Origin: Shinella zoogloeoides
GTDB lineage: Bacteria; Pseudomonadota; Alphaproteobacteria; Rhizobiales; Rhizobiaceae
Direction of reading: 5' to 3'
Assembly: GCF_020883495.1 (NCBI RefSeq)
Contig: NZ_CP086611.1
Coordinates: forward strand, 186,001 to 250,000
DNA: 64,000 nt
In this document: positions 27,265 to 36,138 of the stretch, in pieces
Numbering within the stretch: the stretch's first letter is position 1
Layout: each line of letters begins with the position of its first letter
Notes under the pieces: generated by a model
Database searches by the model: none
Seen by the model: only the letters and a program-made list of their open reading frames with translations
What the model was told of the DNA's origin: nothing
Program-made: the position numbers and the translations under genes

Positions 27265-27624
27265 TTACTCCGCCGTTGACAAATCGAGGACGATGGTCGC
27301 CTCATCCTCGCCCTTGTCTTCCAGATGGGCGGCAAGGTTGCCGCCGGCCTTTGCCAGCGAGAGGGCGGTGATGGCCTCCGCCTTGCCGAGCGACAGGACG
27401 ACCAGCCGGCGCGCGGCAACGCCCTGCGGCGGAACGAGGTCGATGCAGTCGCCGGCTTCGGCCGGGGCGGAACAGGCGCGCGAAAGAATGCCGCCCGCAG
27501 CCGCGTCCAGCGCCGCGGCGCGCGGACCGAGCGCCTGCCCGTCGGCCTTCAGGATCACGATGACCGGAGCGTCGGCGGCGATGGCGTCGGCTGCTTCGAA
27601 GACCGGGACGGGCGATTGGGGCAT
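27265..27624 (-). pseudogene. pepA: Leucyl aminopeptidase (PepA), N-terminal fragment truncated by the IS element
   Basis: The frame encodes the N-terminal non-catalytic domain of the M17 leucyl aminopeptidase (start PVPVFEAAD, blocks VPPQGVAARRLVVLSLGK and GGNLAAHL). After about 113 native residues, at ATIVLDL, it runs into the right end of the IS21-family element at 27281, gains six codons and stops at 27265. The whole catalytic domain, with its two metal ions and the NTDAEGR motif, is missing (normal length about 490-500 residues). The remnant cannot be an active peptidase. Confidence 0.85.
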
Positions 27625-27896
27625 GAAGGTCCGTTTCCTGCTGTGCGCCGCGAGAGCCGGCGGTCACAGGCACGTTCCATCGACCCAGAAGGCGGCGATT
27701 GCCAGCCCGAAAGCGATGGCCGTGCCGGAAACCAACCATCACCGGCGGCGATATGGATGCCAGAGCGGAATAACCGTTTTCTCATGGCGACTTAGGGCTT
27801 GTCTCAAATCGGTACCGCCGAAGGGGGCGGGCGTTCAAGCGTCAATTTCGTTCATATCGATTGACAAAAACTCACGCGATAATCCATGGTCCGGCC

Positions 27897-28799
27897 ATGG
27901 CTTTACCTTCACTCAACGGCATGCGCGCTTTCGAGGCCGCCGCGCGCCTCGGCAGCATCAAGGATGCGGCGGAGGAACTGCACCTGACCCCGTCGGCGGT
28001 CAGCCGGCATATCCGCACGCTGGAGAAGACGCTCGGCCAGGAGCTGTTCGAGCGCGGTTTCCGGCAGGTCACGCCGACGATGCGCGGCTCCTACTACGCG
28101 CGCACGCTCTCGGAGGCTTTCGAGACGATCTGGCGCGCGACGGAGGATGTCAGCCTGCGCGAGGGGCCGCGCAGCCGCAAGGCGCAGCGCGTCAAGCTGA
28201 TGTGCGAGCCGACCTTCCTGAACCTGTGGCTGGCCGACCGCCTGCCGGACTTCCGCCGCCTTCATCCGAGCGTCGATCTGGAAATCTCCACCTCCGGCAA
28301 GCGGACCAATGTCGATCTCGCGATCGTCGATGAATTCGTCTACAAGGCCGGCCCGGCGCTCACCTTGATGATCCCGCTGCTGCTAACCCCGGTCTGCGCG
28401 CCATCCTTGCTGGAAGGGAGCGTGCCGCTGCGCTCGCCCGCCGATCTCCTTCACCACCACCTCATCCATGAATGCGAGACGACGCGCTGGAAGCAATGGC
28501 TCGGGCAGGAGGGGCTTGCCGCCGCCAGCGTTCCGGTCGGCTCCACCCTGCACGATTGCACGCTTATCATGCGCGAGGTGATGAACGGCGCGGGCGTCGC
28601 CCTTGCCGATACGATCATGGCGGAAGATCTGTTGCGGCAGGGCAAGCTCGTCGCCCCCTTCGCCGCTCGTCATGCCTATCCGGCCGGCTATTACCTTCAG
28701 CAGCGCCGCAGCATCGGCAACAAGGCCGGCGCGGGTATTTTCCAGGAGTGGCTTCTCGCCGAGGTGGCCGAACACAAGCGCGCGATGGAGATCGAATAG
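27897..28799 (+). CDS. LysR-family regulator, GcvA-like
   Basis: A 300-residue regulator beginning LPSLNGMRAFEAAARLGSIK, the typical start of the GcvA-like branch, with helix-turn-helix to about residue 60 and an effector domain after. The ATG at 27897 is used because it gives the family N-terminus; the ribosome-binding site is weak. Upstream lie 272 bases with no recognised gene, and downstream is the convergent MerR gene. Its target is unclear; the truncated pepA is the divergent neighbour. Confidence 0.85.
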   Translation: MALPSLNGMRAFEAAARLGSIKDAAEELHLTPSAVSRHIRTLEKTLGQELFERGFRQVTPTMRGSYYARTLSEAFETIWRATEDVSLREGPRSRKAQRVKLMCEPTFLNLWLADRLPDFRRLHPSVDLEISTSGKRTNVDLAIVDEFVYKAGPALTLMIPLLLTPVCAPSLLEGSVPLRSPADLLHHHLIHECETTRWKQWLGQEGLAAASVPVGSTLHDCTLIMREVMNGAGVALADTIMAEDLLRQGKLVAPFAARHAYPAGYYLQQRRSIGNKAGAGIFQEWLLAEVAEHKRAMEIE

Positions 28800-28807
28800 G
28801 CCCGGGT

Positions 28808-29293
28808 TTATCCGGCCCGGGCGGAACGCCGCGCGCCGGCCTTGCGGCGCGGTCCGGCCTCGTCGGGGGCGGGCCGCCGGCTTTCCACCTCCCTGCCGAG
28901 AATATTGGCCAGAACCCGCCGCGCATTGGCCGCGCAGTCGATGTCGTCGGGCTTCGCCTCGATATCGGCGATGAGCGTGACCAGTTGCGCCTTGCTCGCG
29001 GCCAGCCTCGTCTCCAGCGCCTCGATATCCGCGACCTTGCGGCGGAGCGCCTCGACCAGTTCGGCATGCTGCCAGCGCTCGAGGTCCGACGGCATGAGCG
29101 TGCGGATTTCCTCGAGGCTGAAGCCCGCCTTCTGCGCCGTCGCGATCAGTTCCAGCACGAGCACCGCCTGCTGCGGATAGGTGCGGTAGCCGTTCGGCCG
29201 GCGTTCGACCGCCGTCAGCAGGCCCGCGCTCTCATAGAAACGGATGCGCGAGCTGGTGAGGCCGGTGCGCTTGGCCAGTTCCCCGATATTCAC
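28808..29293 (-). CDS. MerR-family transcriptional regulator
   Basis: A 161-residue regulator with the MerR winged helix (MNIGELAKRTGLTSSRIRFY, then YESAGLLTAVERRPNGYRTY), a dimerising coiled-coil helix at about residues 80-115, and a short basic tail. There are no metal-binding Cys at the C-terminus, so it probably senses an organic compound. It diverges from the old yellow enzyme operon, whose promoter has the 19-base spacer that MerR proteins untwist. Confidence 0.85.
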   Translation of the reverse strand: MNIGELAKRTGLTSSRIRFYESAGLLTAVERRPNGYRTYPQQAVLVLELIATAQKAGFSLEEIRTLMPSDLERWQHAELVEALRRKVADIEALETRLAASKAQLVTLIADIEAKPDDIDCAANARRVLANILGREVESRRPAPDEAGPRRKAGARRSARAG

Positions 29294-29318
29294 GATGGAC
29301 GCTCCTTCAAAAACCCGC

Positions 29319-29349
29319 TTGACCTTAAAGTTAACTCAAACGTTATGCT
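29319..29349 (+). promoter_or_regulatory. MerR-type promoter of the flavin oxidoreductase operon
   Basis: TTGACC (29319-29324) and TATGCT (29344-29349) are separated by 19 bases instead of 17, the hallmark of MerR-activated promoters. The spacer holds CTTAAAGTTAACTCAAACG, a partial palindrome centred on GTTAAC, where the divergent MerR protein should bind. Confidence 0.65.
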
Positions 29350-29379
29350 GTGTCCAAATCAATCTTTGGAGACCGATCC

Positions 29380-30618
29380 ATGTCCCTGTTTTCCCCGCTC
29401 GTGCTGCCCAACGGCGTGCACATTCCCAACCGCATCGCCAAGGCCGCGATGGAAGAGAACATGGCCGATGGCGACCATGCGCCCTCCGCAGAACTGCTGC
29501 GTCTCTACGAGGCCTGGGCCGAGGGGGAGGCGGGGCTGATCATCACCGGCAAAGTGATGGTCGATGCGCGTGCCATGACCGGCCCCGGCGGCGTGGTGCT
29601 GGAGGATGATCGGCACCTCGACCGCTTCAAGGCCTGGGCGGCGGCGGGGCGTTCGCGCGGCGCGCAGATGTGGATGCAGATCAACCATCCCGGCCGCCAG
29701 ATGCCCGCCGCGCTCGGCCAGGAGACGCTGGCCCCCTCGGCTGTGGCGATGGAGATGGGCGCGTTGTCGAAGCAGTTTCCGGTGCCTCGCGAAATGACGG
29801 CGGCCGATATCGCCGAGGTCGAGCGCCGGTTCGTGGCGACCGCGTTGCTTGCCGAGCGCGCGGGCTTCACCGGCGTCGAGGTGCATGCCGCCCATGGCTA
29901 TCTGCTCAGCCAGTTCCTGTCGCCCTTGGCGAACCGCCGGCAGGACCGCTGGGGCGGCAGCCTTGAGAACCGTGCCCGCCTGCTGCTCGATATCGTGCGC
30001 GCCATCCGCGTTGCCGTCGCACCCGGCTTTGCGGTGGCGGTCAAGCTCAACTCGGCCGATTTCCAGCGTGGCGGCTTCTCGCCGGAGGATGCGCAGGCGG
30101 TGGTGCGGATGCTCGGCGCACTCGGCGTCGATCTCGTGGAACTGTCCGGCGGCAGCTATGAGGCACCGGCGATGATGGGCTCGGCTCGCGACGAGCGCAC
30201 ACTGGCCCGCGAAGCCTATTTTCTCGATTTCGCCCGCGAGATCGCCGGGGTGGCGACCATGCCGCTGATGGTGACGGGCGGCATTCGCCGCCGCGAAGTG
30301 GCCGAAGAGGTCGTCGCCAGCGGCGTCGCCATGGCCGGCATCGCCACCGCGCTCGCCATCGAACCCGCTTTGCCGTGCAACTGGCGTCTTGGCCGGACGG
30401 ATGTGCCGGCGCTGAAGCCCATCGCCTGGAAGAACAAGCAGCTTGCCTCGACGGCGCATATGGCTGCCGTCAAATACCAGCTTACCCGCCTCAGCCGCCG
30501 GCAGCGCACGGCCCCGAACGTGTCGCCCGCCTGGGCGCTGGTCCTGTCGCAGGTGGCGGCGCGCCGCCGGGCGAAGGGCTACCGCCGCTGGATGGAAACG
30601 CGCAAGGTCGCGGCGTGA
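29380..30618 (+). CDS. NADH:flavin oxidoreductase, old yellow enzyme family
   Basis: A 412-residue FMN enzyme of the OYE superfamily: FSPLVLPNGVHIPNRIAKAA at the start, QINHPGRQ near residue 105, HAAHGYLLSQFLSPLANRR with the substrate-binding His pair, and GGIRRREVAEE near the phosphate site. Such enzymes reduce activated alkenes or act on cyclic enones and terpenoids. The ATG at 29380 follows TTTGGAGA; the GTG at 29350 lies inside the promoter. First gene of a three-gene MerR-controlled operon. Confidence 0.85.
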   Translation: MSLFSPLVLPNGVHIPNRIAKAAMEENMADGDHAPSAELLRLYEAWAEGEAGLIITGKVMVDARAMTGPGGVVLEDDRHLDRFKAWAAAGRSRGAQMWMQINHPGRQMPAALGQETLAPSAVAMEMGALSKQFPVPREMTAADIAEVERRFVATALLAERAGFTGVEVHAAHGYLLSQFLSPLANRRQDRWGGSLENRARLLLDIVRAIRVAVAPGFAVAVKLNSADFQRGGFSPEDAQAVVRMLGALGVDLVELSGGSYEAPAMMGSARDERTLAREAYFLDFAREIAGVATMPLMVTGGIRRREVAEEVVASGVAMAGIATALAIEPALPCNWRLGRTDVPALKPIAWKNKQLASTAHMAAVKYQLTRLSRRQRTAPNVSPAWALVLSQVAARRRAKGYRRWMETRKVAA

Positions 30619-30635
30619 TGGGAGAGGAGGCATCC

Positions 30636-31541
30636 ATGGAGCGGCATGTTGTCGACGTCGAATTCGCCGGGCAGACGGTGCAGGTTCCCGCTGGCGGATA
30701 TTACGACCGGTTCCGCATGAACCCCGATCTCGACGAGGTGGCGCGGGACCCGGCGGCGGGGAATATCGATTTCTTCCGCCGCATTCCCAAGCAGATGGTG
30801 TCCTCGCGGGTCGGCCCCGTCTGGGCGCCGAATTTCTACTATCGCAGCAGCAATGCGCAGCTTCTCTTCCTCGCGCCGCTGTCGCGCCTGCGGGCGATGC
30901 TGCCCATGCCGCTCGAGCCGCTGAGGGCCGTTCCGGGTTATGGTCTCGTCGCGCTGACCTTCTATTCCTACGCCGTCTGCGACAACGATCCCTATAACGA
31001 GGCCTCCATCGCCATCATCGTCCGCCGGCCCGGCGCGCGGGGATCGCACGGGCTGGAACTGCTGCGGTCCATGCGCCGCCGCAGCTTCCACGCCCATGTG
31101 CTGGCGCTTCCGGTGACGACGGAGATCGCGCGGGTGCGCGGCGTCCAGGGCTACCAGCTCCCCAAATGGCGGGCGCAGATCGATCTTGCCATCGGCGATG
31201 CGGTGACGGCCCACGTCGCGGCGGCCGACGGGACGCCCGATCTTGCACTCCGCGCGCCGCTTCCGGTCTTGCGCGATGTCGCGCCGCAATCCCATATGGC
31301 GAGCAACATCGCGCTCAACCTGATCGACGGGCGCTGGCACCAGACCGTCGTGCAATGGAACATGCTGTCCTTCGCGCAGACCCTCTTGCCGAAGGGCGTC
31401 GAACTGACGCGGGCGGGCGGGCCGATGAGCCAGCTCCTCGACGGGCTCGGCGCGCGAAAACTCCTGCGCATGGACGTGGTGAAGGATGCGCAACTGGTTC
31501 TCAACATGCCGCGGCCGGTGGCCGCGCTCGAAGGCGTCTGA
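30636..31541 (+). CDS. Acetoacetate-decarboxylase-fold protein
   Basis: A 301-residue protein of the acetoacetate decarboxylase superfamily. The Schiff-base lysine region is recognisable as GYQLPKWRA (Lys about 177), although the flanking residues differ from the classic enzyme. Family members decarboxylate beta-ketoacids, or act as aldolase-dehydratases. It begins 18 bases after the preceding stop with a strong GAGAGGAGG site; an ATG at 30618 overlapping the previous stop is less likely. The OYE and aldehyde dehydrogenase neighbours suggest a degradative path through an enone, ketoacid and aldehyde. Confidence 0.7.
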   Translation: MERHVVDVEFAGQTVQVPAGGYYDRFRMNPDLDEVARDPAAGNIDFFRRIPKQMVSSRVGPVWAPNFYYRSSNAQLLFLAPLSRLRAMLPMPLEPLRAVPGYGLVALTFYSYAVCDNDPYNEASIAIIVRRPGARGSHGLELLRSMRRRSFHAHVLALPVTTEIARVRGVQGYQLPKWRAQIDLAIGDAVTAHVAAADGTPDLALRAPLPVLRDVAPQSHMASNIALNLIDGRWHQTVVQWNMLSFAQTLLPKGVELTRAGGPMSQLLDGLGARKLLRMDVVKDAQLVLNMPRPVAALEGV

Positions 31542-31554
31542 AGGTGAGGAAAGC

Positions 31555-32985
31555 ATGAGCCAGCCGACCGGAACGATGGAGGAGGACGCCCGCGCCCTGC
31601 TCGACAGCCAGCGCCGTGCCTTCCTGCGGGACGGGCCGCCGGATATCCGCCGGCGCAAGGCCGCGCTCGCGCGGCTGCGCGCTGCGGCGCTCACCCACCG
31701 GGCCACGGTGGCGGAGGCGATCAGTGTGGATTTCGGGCACCGCTCGCGTCACGAGACCGATCTGATGGAGGTCTTCGGCGTCATCCAATCGATCGACTAT
31801 CTCAGCCGCAACCTGGCCCGCTTCATGAAGCCGGAGCGCCGGCATGTCGGCCTGTTCTATCGGGTCGGCCGGGCCTATGTGGAATACCAGCCGAAAGGCG
31901 TCGTCGGCGTGATGGCGCCGTGGAATTATCCTTTCTCGCTGTCCCTCATCCCGCTCGCGACCGCCCTTGCGGCCGGCAACCGGGTGATGCTGAAGCCCTC
32001 CGAGCTGACCCCGCGCACGAGCGAGGCGATGCAGCATATGCTTGCGGGCATCTTCACGCCCGACGAGGTTTCCATCGTGCTCGGCGGGCCGGAGGTCGGC
32101 GCGGCCTTCAGCGCCTTGCCCTTCGACCACCTGCTTTTTACCGGCAGCACCGATGTCGGCCGCAAGGTCATGACGGCGGCAGGCGGGAACCTGGTGCCGC
32201 TGACCCTCGAACTCGGCGGTAAAAGCCCGGTCGTCGTCGCGCGCGGCTATGCCGGCGAGCGCACCCTCGACAGCATCGTGTTCGGCAAGCTCGCAAACAG
32301 CGGCCAGACCTGCGTCGCGCCGGACTATGCGCTCGTCCACGAGGACGACCTTGCGGCCTTCGTCGAGGGATATGGCAGGGCCGTCGCCCGGGCCTATCCC
32401 GCCGGGCCGGCGAGCGACGACTATACGTCCATCGTCAGCGACCGGCACTTCGCGCGATTGCAGGGGCTTCTCGACGATGCACGCGGCAGGGGCGCGCAGG
32501 TGACGGCAGTCGGCGCACGGCCCGAAAGCGCGGCGACCCGGCCGCGCACGCTTGCCCCGGCGCTGGTTCTCGGTGCCGGCGACGATGCGGCCGTGATGCG
32601 TGAGGAGATCTTCGGCCCGATCCTGCCGGTGCGCCCCTATCGCACGCTCGATGACGTGATCGATTACGTCAATGGCCGCCCGCGTCCGCTGGCGCTCTAT
32701 TATTTCGGTGAGGAGGATGCCGATTGCGCGCGCCTGCTGCGGCTGACCGCATCGGGCAATGTCGGCATCAACAACACGATGATCCATGTCGCGCAGGACG
32801 ACCTGCCCTTCGGCGGCATCGGCCCGAGCGGCATGGGCGCCTATCACGGCCCGGAAGGTTTTCGCACGATGAGCCACGCCAGGGGCGTGTTCGTTCAGGG
32901 GCGCTGGAACCTGCCGCGCCTGCTGCGCCCGCCATTCGGCAGGCTGGTGGAGCGGGCGCTGGCCGTGACGCTGGGGAAGCGGTAA
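31555..32985 (+). CDS. Aldehyde dehydrogenase, coniferyl-aldehyde-dehydrogenase type
   Basis: A 476-residue NAD(P)-dependent aldehyde dehydrogenase. Catalytic Glu is at 219 (LELGGKSP) and Cys at 253 (NSGQTCVAP), with the membrane-type/coniferyl branch features APWNYPFSL and FGGIGPSGMGAYHG near the end. The branch oxidises hydrophobic or aromatic aldehydes. GAGGAAAG precedes the ATG. Third gene of the MerR-controlled operon. Confidence 0.85.
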   Translation: MSQPTGTMEEDARALLDSQRRAFLRDGPPDIRRRKAALARLRAAALTHRATVAEAISVDFGHRSRHETDLMEVFGVIQSIDYLSRNLARFMKPERRHVGLFYRVGRAYVEYQPKGVVGVMAPWNYPFSLSLIPLATALAAGNRVMLKPSELTPRTSEAMQHMLAGIFTPDEVSIVLGGPEVGAAFSALPFDHLLFTGSTDVGRKVMTAAGGNLVPLTLELGGKSPVVVARGYAGERTLDSIVFGKLANSGQTCVAPDYALVHEDDLAAFVEGYGRAVARAYPAGPASDDYTSIVSDRHFARLQGLLDDARGRGAQVTAVGARPESAATRPRTLAPALVLGAGDDAAVMREEIFGPILPVRPYRTLDDVIDYVNGRPRPLALYYFGEEDADCARLLRLTASGNVGINNTMIHVAQDDLPFGGIGPSGMGAYHGPEGFRTMSHARGVFVQGRWNLPRLLRPPFGRLVERALAVTLGKR

Positions 32986-32997
32986 GGGCCTGCGGCG

Positions 32998-33927
32998 TTA
33001 CGGATCGACGCGCTGGATCTCTGCCTCGATCAGCGAGAGGAAGCGCTGCGCCAGGGGAGAGAGCAGCGCATCCTTGTTGAGGATGATGTTATAGGCCGGC
33101 ACGCTGACGCGGCGGGCCATGTCGAGCGTGACGATGCGTGCGCTGAGGTCTTCCGCCATCAGGAGATTGGCCACCTCGCGCGCGAAGGGCGCGATGGCGT
33201 CGGTGCGCGAGACCGTCGTCAGCGTCAGCAAGACCGAGGCGGAATAGGTGACGCGCTCCGGAAAGTCGGCGCGCTCGGCGCGGAAAGCGCCGGCGACCGT
33301 CGACCAGATCGGCGAGCCTGCCGGCTGGATGATCCAGTCGTAGGGCGAGAGATCGGGGAAGCCGAGCCGCTTGCGCCCGGCGAGCGGGTGCTGGTCCCGC
33401 ACCGCGAAGCTCAGCACCTCCTCGCCGATGGGGCGCACGTCGTAGGCGGCCGGATCATCCGCCGCGCTCACCCGCGCCAGCACGAAGTCGTATTCGCCGG
33501 CCCGCATGCGCTGCATCAGCGTCAGGCTCGGCTCGACGTCGATCTGCAACTGGGCATGCGGGGCCTGCGCGCGCAGCGCCAGCGAGGCCGGCAGGGCATA
33601 GGCGACGGCGGCCGCCGTCACCGCGCCGATCCGGACCCGCCCGCGCAGGCCGTCCGCCACCTCCTGCATGTCGCGGCCGATGTTCTCCACCTCCGCAACG
33701 ATGCGGTTGGCGCGGGCTGCAAGCACGTTGCCGAACTCGTTGAAGACGAAGCCATGCGCATTGCGGGTGCAGATCTGCCGGCCGACCAGCGCCTCGATCT
33801 CGGCGAGCGTGCGCGAGGCGGCCGGCTGCGAGATGTTCATCTCCTCGGCGGCAAGGCTGAGCTTGCCCTTGCGCTTGAGGGCGGCGAGGAAACGGAGCTG
33901 GTTGAGCTTGAGGTAATGCGCTTTCAT
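32998..33927 (-). CDS. LysR-family transcriptional regulator
   Basis: A 309-residue regulator with helix-turn-helix LSLAAEEMNISQPAASRTLAE near residues 19-39 and an effector domain resembling GbpR/CbbR-like galactose or aromatic regulators. It converges with the aldehyde dehydrogenase gene and lies just upstream, in the transcription sense, of nothing obvious. Its target is unknown. Confidence 0.85.
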   Translation of the reverse strand: MKAHYLKLNQLRFLAALKRKGKLSLAAEEMNISQPAASRTLAEIEALVGRQICTRNAHGFVFNEFGNVLAARANRIVAEVENIGRDMQEVADGLRGRVRIGAVTAAAVAYALPASLALRAQAPHAQLQIDVEPSLTLMQRMRAGEYDFVLARVSAADDPAAYDVRPIGEEVLSFAVRDQHPLAGRKRLGFPDLSPYDWIIQPAGSPIWSTVAGAFRAERADFPERVTYSASVLLTLTTVSRTDAIAPFAREVANLLMAEDLSARIVTLDMARRVSVPAYNIILNKDALLSPLAQRFLSLIEAEIQRVDP

Positions 33928-34004
33928 GCGGCCAGCCTAGTGCCGGCCGTATCATGATGCAATTGATATGCAGGGATGGCTGTCGATGATCCCGCCGGTA
34001 TGCG

Positions 34005-36002
34005 TCAGGCCGTTCCCCCGGCGATGGCATAGGCGGCGACGCCCGGTGCGCAGGCGATGACGATGTGGCCGTAGGGCGCGCGCCATTCGCTGTGGGCGTG
34101 GGTGTTTTCCGGCAGGTCGAGGCTCGCGGTGGCCAGTGCGCCGGCCTGTTCGAAGGCGACGGGCTCGCCGTCCACCGTCAGCCAGAGCAGGGGAGCCTCG
34201 CCTTGCGCCCGGATCGTCAGGCGCTGGCGTCCGGGGCCGGCGGGCGCGGCGGTGACGGTGAGTTGCAGGTCCGCCGTCGCCGACGGGGCGGATGCGGTGG
34301 CCGGCAGGGCGGCAAGCTCCGGCGTACGCGGCGGCGTTTCGCGGTAGCGGCCGGTCCGCTCGAAGGCGCAGGCATAGGCCAGCAGCGCCGTGTCGTCCCA
34401 CGCCCGGCCGGCGAAGGTCAGGCCCGCCGGCATGGCGACATCGGCCAGCATGCCCATGGGGACGGTCACCGTCGGGATGCCGAGATGGCGGATCGCCAGG
34501 TTGCCGTTGGCGACCCAGGTGCCGTTGCGCCAGGTAAGGTCGGCGGATGTGGGGTTCACGTCGGCATCCGCCGGGCCGATATCGGCGACGGCGGGGAAGA
34601 TCACCGCGTCCAGCCCCCGTTCGTCCATCCAGGCCTCGAGGTCGATGCGCCGGGTCTCCTCCAGCCCGCGAAGTCCTTCGGCAAGCTCCGGCATGTCCTC
34701 GAACGTGGCGACCGGATGGTTCCGCATATGGGCGGGGTAATCGGCGATATGGTCGTCGAAGCCATGGTAGCGGTCGGGCAGGCTGCCTGCCGGCGCGGGG
34801 AAGATGCGCCCGCCGTCGACATCGGCAAGCCGCAAGAGCGCCGGATCGCCGTTGGCGGCCAGGAAATCGTCCCAGGCCCAGGCGGAGAGGTCGACGATCT
34901 CGCGCCGGAGATAGGCCGCGGAGACGAGGCTGCGCGTGGCGACGGTCGGTGCGCCGGGGCGGTCGCCCTCGTAATTGCTGACGACGGGGAAGTCGGTCAC
35001 CACGACCTCGGCTCCCGCCGCTTCGAGGGCGGCGCGGGCGGCCATGCACAGAGCGAGCATGGAGGGGCGGGTGTCGATGCGCTGGCCGGTCGCGCCACCG
35101 ATGCCCACCTTGCCGCCGGTGCCCGCTTCCGGGTCGGCGTTGATATACATCGCCGGCAGGCCGAAGCGCTTGCCGGCAAGGCTCGCCGTGCCGGCGATGG
35201 CGGCATAGGACGGCGGGCGGATGGCGGAGGCTTTCGGGATGGGAATCCAGCTCTGGCGACGCCAGAGGTCGCCGCGGCTTTCCGGGTCGTCGGCGACGAT
35301 GACGTCGAGCAGTTCCAGCATGTCCGCCATCGAGCGGCTGTGCGGCACCACGACGTCCATGGTCGGCACGAGCGGCCAGTTGCCGCGCACAGAGATGACG
35401 CCGCGGCTCGGCGTATAGGCGCAAAGCCCGTTGTTGGCGGCGGGCGCGCGCCCGCTCGACCAGGTCTCCTCGCCCAGCCCGAAGGCCGCGAAGCTCGCGG
35501 CGGTCGCGGTGCCCGAGCCGTTCGAGGAGCCGGAGCCGAAGGCGGCCGTCAGGTAGTCGGCGTTGTAGGGGGATTCCGCGCGGCCGTAGACGCCGCGCTG
35601 CATGCCGCCATTGGCCATCGGCGGCATGTTCGTCAGGCCGATGAGCACCGCGCCCGCCGCCCGCAGGCGGGAGATGGCGAAGGCATCCTCCGTCGCGATG
35701 AGGTCGGCGAAGGCGGGTGAGCCGGAAGCGACGCTCAGCCCTTTCACCTTGTAGCTGTCCTTGGCGGTATAGGGGATGCCGTCGAGCGGGCCGAGGGTTT
35801 CGCCGCGCGCGCGGCGCAGGTCCGAGGCGCGCGCCTCGGCGAACATGTCGGGGTTGAGGACGGGAACGGCGTTGAGGGCGATGCCGTGCCGGTCGTAGCG
35901 CGCGATGCGGTTGAGATAGGCGGCCACGAGGCCGACGCTGGTTGCCTGTCCCGCTTGCAGCGCTTCGCGCAATTCACCGATCGAGGCTTCGACGACGTTC
36001 AT
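34005..36002 (-). CDS. Amidase-signature family hydrolase with C-terminal extension
   Basis: A 665-residue protein. Residues about 1-540 form an amidase-signature domain: Lys in YTAKDSYKV near residue 78, and the Ser-rich loop GSGSSNGSGTATAAS with the downstream nucleophile region ETWSSGRAPAANN. About 100 further residues form a beta-rich domain not usual in the family. It hydrolyses an amide or carbamoyl compound. It follows the agmatine deiminase and polyamine-type binding-protein genes on the same strand after 136 bases, so a role on N-carbamoylputrescine or another agmatine product is plausible but not shown. The classical enzyme for that step, AguB, belongs to a different (nitrilase) family. 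Confidence 0.75.
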   Translation of the reverse strand: MNVVEASIGELREALQAGQATSVGLVAAYLNRIARYDRHGIALNAVPVLNPDMFAEARASDLRRARGETLGPLDGIPYTAKDSYKVKGLSVASGSPAFADLIATEDAFAISRLRAAGAVLIGLTNMPPMANGGMQRGVYGRAESPYNADYLTAAFGSGSSNGSGTATAASFAAFGLGEETWSSGRAPAANNGLCAYTPSRGVISVRGNWPLVPTMDVVVPHSRSMADMLELLDVIVADDPESRGDLWRRQSWIPIPKASAIRPPSYAAIAGTASLAGKRFGLPAMYINADPEAGTGGKVGIGGATGQRIDTRPSMLALCMAARAALEAAGAEVVVTDFPVVSNYEGDRPGAPTVATRSLVSAAYLRREIVDLSAWAWDDFLAANGDPALLRLADVDGGRIFPAPAGSLPDRYHGFDDHIADYPAHMRNHPVATFEDMPELAEGLRGLEETRRIDLEAWMDERGLDAVIFPAVADIGPADADVNPTSADLTWRNGTWVANGNLAIRHLGIPTVTVPMGMLADVAMPAGLTFAGRAWDDTALLAYACAFERTGRYRETPPRTPELAALPATASAPSATADLQLTVTAAPAGPGRQRLTIRAQGEAPLLWLTVDGEPVAFEQAGALATASLDLPENTHAHSEWRAPYGHIVIACAPGVAAYAIAGGTA

Positions 36003-36138
36003 GGATGCCCTCCCGCAGGCGTTCTGTTTCCGGCTGCCGCTTGGTTCTAGTCCCAGGTTTTTTCGCCGGCAATGTTCCTTTTGGCGTATAGGCCGGACGC
36101 AACGGGGCGGAAACGGTTCCCTCCGCCCCGCCGCCTGG

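Larger units (their letters stand above)
24776..27281 (+). mobile_element. IS21-family insertion sequence, about 2.5 kb
   Basis: Element with istA and istB and related ends. The left end starts TGAGAGCGGCGGTGC (24776) and the right end, read inward, starts TGTCAACGGCGGAGT (27281). Over 30 bases the two ends share about 22 positions, including a common AAAA and CGGCCACGG, and both begin TG. Each end also carries a second inner copy of the CGGCCAC repeat, as is typical of IS21. The flanking bases (CCGGC on the left, AATCG on the right) show no target duplication. istA has a frameshift, so the copy is probably immobile by itself. Confidence 0.88.

Noticed and set aside
27625..27785. Small minus-strand membrane frame upstream of pepA (hydrophobic stretch before 27660)
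   Set aside because: The hydrophobic stretch has an in-frame TGA before it and no start codon with a ribosome-binding site; too short to support as a gene.
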